Shown piece by piece: positions 61,659-64,000 of a DNA stretch of 64,000 bases. The notes beneath the pieces were generated by a model that was not told the DNA's origin, searched no databases, and worked only from the letters and a program-made list of their open reading frames with translations. A program made the position numbers and the translations under genes. This DNA is from VRUE01 sp963702175 (lineage in GTDB: Bacteria; Actinomycetota; Thermoleophilia; Solirubrobacterales; 70-9). The stretch is from NCBI GenBank assembly GCA_963702175.1, contig OY969721.1, positions 992,001-1,056,000 of the forward strand, given 5' to 3'. How positions within the stretch are numbered: the stretch's first letter is position 1; each line of letters begins with the position of its first letter.

Positions 61659-63068
61659 CTAGGGCTCCAAAAGCGGGGCGAGGCTTAGGTCCGGGGCGAG
61701 GGAGCGCATGCGCGGGTCCGTGGTGGCCGGGGAGTCTATGGCCTGCAGGGCGGCTCCGGCGTGCCAGGTCGCCCGCTGAAAGGCGTAGTCCCCGGCCTGA
61801 CCGCGCTTGTCGAGGAAGGCCCAGTCGCTCGACTGGGCGGCGAGCAGCTCCCGCGCCGCCCGCAGCGCCGCCGGGCCCCGTAGGCCGGCCGAGAGCGTTC
61901 GCAACAGGCGCAGCTCGAGCCTCCGCGCCCCCCAGGCCAGATCGGCGACCGGAGGCGAGTCCCAGGTGCTGAGGTCCTTGTCCTCGCCCCAGCTCCCGGC
62001 GGCGAGCGGCCGCTCGACCGGCTCGTGCTCGGCGAGCGCCTGCGGCACGGTGAGCAGGCGCACCCCGGCGGCCTCAGCTCTGGACAGGACCTCCTGCAAC
62101 CAGATCACCCCCTCCGACCACCAGTGGCCGAGCAGCTCGGTGTCGATCGCGAAGACGAGCAGGCCGCGGCGGCCGGTCGTCGCCTGCGCCTCGCGCAACC
62201 GGGCCGCAGCCGCGGCGAGGAACTCGCCTGCCTGCCGGCACGCCGCCTCTTCAGCCGCAACGGGGTCATAAGCCCCTCCGCCGACCTTCCAGATCCGCAC
62301 ACCGCGCAGCGACTTGCCCGCGAACTGGGCGTGGGCTGGGTCGGAGGGGTAACCATCGAGCGACCAGAGCCACTGGATCGCCTCCCAATCGATCGGCAGT
62401 GCAACGGGCCCGGCCTCGGTCGCGACAGGCCGGAGCGCCTCCGGCGAGTCGTCGTAAGCGCTCTGGTCGGCGCAGAACCAGGCCACCCCCTGCTCCGCCA
62501 AGGCCCACTCGAGGCCCGGCGCGTAGGCGCACTCCGGCAGCCAGAAACCACCGTCCCAGCCGAAGCGGCGCCGGTGCGAGCGAATCCCGGCATCGAGCTG
62601 CAGCCGCAGCCCCTCGCGCGTTGCCAGCAGCGGCAGCACTGCGTGGGTGGCCGCAGACGCAGCCAGCGCGATCCGCCCGGACTTCTCCGCCTCACGGAAA
62701 AGCCGCAGGGGGTCGCCTCCTGCATCGTCGAGCAGCTCCAGCGCGTGCCGGTTCCGGGCCAGCTCCGCCTCGCAGGCGGCCCGGCACTCAGCCGACACCT
62801 GTCCGGCGTCGGCTTCGGCAGCCTCGATCCGCCACTCGAGCAGGAACTTGCGCAGCCGCTCCCGCAGGCCGGCCTCCTCCAACTGGTCCGCCAGCACGGG
62901 GGTAATAGTCATCGTCAGCCGCTCGGCCCCCTCGAGCACCGGCAGGTAGGAGCGGATCACCGCGTCGAAGAGCCACTCCTCGCCGAACGGGTAGGTGCCG
63001 AAGCCCTCGACGTAGGGCATGTGGCTGTGCAGGACGATCGCCAGGTCGCCGGCGGTGTCCTCAGGCAT
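61659..63068 (-). CDS. GH57 family 1,4-alpha-glucan branching enzyme (DUF1957-containing)
   Basis: 469 residues from ATG 63066-63068. GH57 motifs: LAIVLHSHMPYVEGFGTYPFGEEWLFDAVIRSYLPVL (region 1, HSH), GFWLPECAYAPGLEWAL (nucleophile Glu), LLVFAIDTELLGHWWSEGVIWLQEVL (acid Asp), and the C-terminal helical domain with SSDWAFLDKRGQAGDYAFQRATWH typical of DUF1957 branching enzymes. Orthologous in layout to Rv3031. Overlaps the methyltransferase stop by eight bases and precedes the GT4 gene by 12 bases. Confidence 0.9.
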   Translation of the reverse strand: MPEDTAGDLAIVLHSHMPYVEGFGTYPFGEEWLFDAVIRSYLPVLEGAERLTMTITPVLADQLEEAGLRERLRKFLLEWRIEAAEADAGQVSAECRAACEAELARNRHALELLDDAGGDPLRLFREAEKSGRIALAASAATHAVLPLLATREGLRLQLDAGIRSHRRRFGWDGGFWLPECAYAPGLEWALAEQGVAWFCADQSAYDDSPEALRPVATEAGPVALPIDWEAIQWLWSLDGYPSDPAHAQFAGKSLRGVRIWKVGGGAYDPVAAEEAACRQAGEFLAAAAARLREAQATTGRRGLLVFAIDTELLGHWWSEGVIWLQEVLSRAEAAGVRLLTVPQALAEHEPVERPLAAGSWGEDKDLSTWDSPPVADLAWGARRLELRLLRTLSAGLRGPAALRAARELLAAQSSDWAFLDKRGQAGDYAFQRATWHAGAALQAIDSPATTDPRMRSLAPDLSLAPLLEP

Positions 63069-63822
63069 GGCAGACGGCGACGAAGTCCAGGGCCCGGTCG
63101 AGATTCCCGGTCCTGAGGGCGAAGTCGGAGGCCGAGATCGCCGGCGTAAAACGGTCATAGAACGGCTTGGTGATGCGAAGCGCCTTGTGGACCCGATCCC
63201 AGCCGAGCCGGATCGCCAGCTCGTGGGCGCGCAGCTTGCGGGCGTGGAAGAGGCCGAATAGCTCGACCCGGGGGAAGTGGGTCTCGCAGAGCCCGCGGAA
63301 CTCGGCGGCACGGTACTCGCGCACGTGCCAGGGGTTGTCGGACTTCTCCGCCCCGGGCGGAGCCAAGGTGAGCAGGTTGGGAGTAGAGACGTAGGCGACG
63401 CCTTCCGGGCCCAGCATCGACTTGAAGTGCTCGAGGATCGCGCCAGCGTCCTGCACATGCTCGATCGTCTGCAGGAAGACGACCGCGTCGCAGGACTCAG
63501 CGAAGCTCTCGACCAGGTCGCGCTCGAAGCGCAGGTTGGGACGCACATAGCGCAGCTGCGCGTGCTCGTGCGCTTCCGGGTTGGCGTCGACGCCGACGAC
63601 GCTCGCCGCCGCCCCCGCCAGCGTGTCGGAGCCGTAGCCCTCGCCGCAGGCCATGTCAACGACGCGCCTGCCCCTCACCCGCGCCGCGATCCACTCGTAG
63701 ACGACCAGGTGGCGGCGATACCAGTAGTTCTCCTCGGGCACGTCGGGCAGCGTCCGCTCGCCCGTTAGCGGCAGCGGCGGCACGCCGGGGGGCTGGTTGC
63801 GCTGGACGTACTCGCGATCCAC
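63061..63822 (-). CDS. SAM-dependent methyltransferase (Rv3030-like position)
   Basis: 253 residues. Class I methyltransferase: PEENYWYRRHLVVYEWIAARVRGRRVVDMACGEGYGSDTLAGAAASVVGVDANPEAHEHA (motif I DMACGEGYG), DAVVFLQTIEHVQDAGAILEHFKSMLGPEGVAYVSTPN (motif post II/III), C-terminal half for substrate. First gene of the three-gene operon; the mycobacterial equivalent is proposed to methylate the glucan. Divergent from another methyltransferase at the right edge. Confidence 0.9.
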   Translation of the reverse strand: MDREYVQRNQPPGVPPLPLTGERTLPDVPEENYWYRRHLVVYEWIAARVRGRRVVDMACGEGYGSDTLAGAAASVVGVDANPEAHEHAQLRYVRPNLRFERDLVESFAESCDAVVFLQTIEHVQDAGAILEHFKSMLGPEGVAYVSTPNLLTLAPPGAEKSDNPWHVREYRAAEFRGLCETHFPRVELFGLFHARKLRAHELAIRLGWDRVHKALRITKPFYDRFTPAISASDFALRTGNLDRALDFVAVCHA

Positions 63823-63888
63823 GGCGGGGACCGTATTGCGGCCTCGGCGCTTCGTGCTTTACGCCAATCCGCGTAGAGTTTCGGCCGC

Positions 63889-64000
63889 ATGCCCGCCTCC
63901 CCGACGGCGACGCCGGAGCACATCAAGGACGTCAACACCCGCTACCACGACGCGGCGGCCGACGAGTACGACGCCAAGTGGGGCATCGACTTCGGCGCTA
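63889..64000 (+). CDS. Probable methyltransferase, cut by right edge
   Basis: ATG at 63889 starts MPASPTATPEHIKDVNTRYHDAAADEYDAKWGIDFGA and runs off the window. The DVNTRYHDAAADEYDAKW pattern is the usual N-terminus of UbiE-like class I methyltransferases, just before motif I; identity is provisional with 37 residues. Only 66 bases separate it from the divergent methyltransferase, so both promoters lie in that gap. Confidence 0.6.
   Translation, partial: MPASPTATPEHIKDVNTRYHDAAADEYDAKWGIDFGA

Overview
The window is high-GC, densely packed bacterial chromosome with mostly minus-strand operons. The order rpmE, prfA, prmC, sua5, a WecA-like transferase, atpI-like, then atpB-E-F-H-A-G-D-C is the classic actinobacterial arrangement. 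The trio methyltransferase, GH57 branching enzyme and GT4 glucosyltransferase, the mutase with MeaB, and the LCP protein also point to Actinomycetota. An early-branching lineage such as Thermoleophilia/Solirubrobacterales is my inference from style, not proven. No rRNA, tRNA or CRISPR was seen.

Layout. 1-3.5 kb: an AlbA_2/Schlafen-type gene cut by the left edge, facing an ECF sigma factor overlapping an O6-alkylguanine-DNA methyltransferase (a probable alkylation-response unit), then an alpha/beta hydrolase and an acidic secreted protein. 3.5-9.9 kb: repeats, prfB with its +1 frameshift, secA, hpf, comF. 10-19.5 kb: sugar and envelope genes (two nucleotidyltransferases, a frameshifted PGI/PMI, UDP-glucose dehydrogenase, LCP protein) with ahcY, a low-GC secreted protein and an M20 peptidase. 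19.7-30.6 kb: complete F1Fo ATP synthase operon, WecA-like transferase, DUF354 protein, glyA. 30.7-34.9 kb: an accessory block (lysyl-oxidase-like protein, small membrane proteins, two MlaE/YrbE permeases without MCE partners, GntR regulator) inside the conserved cluster. 35-38.8 kb: sua5, prmC, prfA, DUF1385, rpmE. 38.9-44.1 kb: GGDEF protein, TetR/hydrolase pair, an IS5-type insertion sequence carrying a pRiA4b ORF-3-like passenger, and tiny membrane proteins.

44.2-59.3 kb is an acyl-CoA catabolism neighbourhood: ETF-quinone oxidoreductase, EtfA, EtfB, both methylmalonyl-CoA mutase subunits, a HAD phosphatase, thiolase, leucyl aminopeptidase, thioesterase, HxlR regulator, aldehyde dehydrogenase, acyl-CoA dehydrogenase and the MeaB chaperone. 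Electrons from the dehydrogenase would pass through EtfAB and ETF-QO to quinone, and propionyl-derived methylmalonyl-CoA would enter the TCA cycle by the mutase. 60.4-63.8 kb holds the methyltransferase/GH57/GT4 trio, like mycobacterial Rv3030-Rv3032 of methylglucose lipopolysaccharide synthesis.

The least explained content is a set of intergenic structured repeats. They include a ~220-bp terminal-inverted-repeat element (two near-identical copies); a stem-core element abutting the stop codons of secA and mutase small subunit, whose outer stems differ in sequence but keep pairing; a GCGGGTCCTGTCGCCG element; and a ~39-bp motif inside two unrelated operons. None matches a family I can name.
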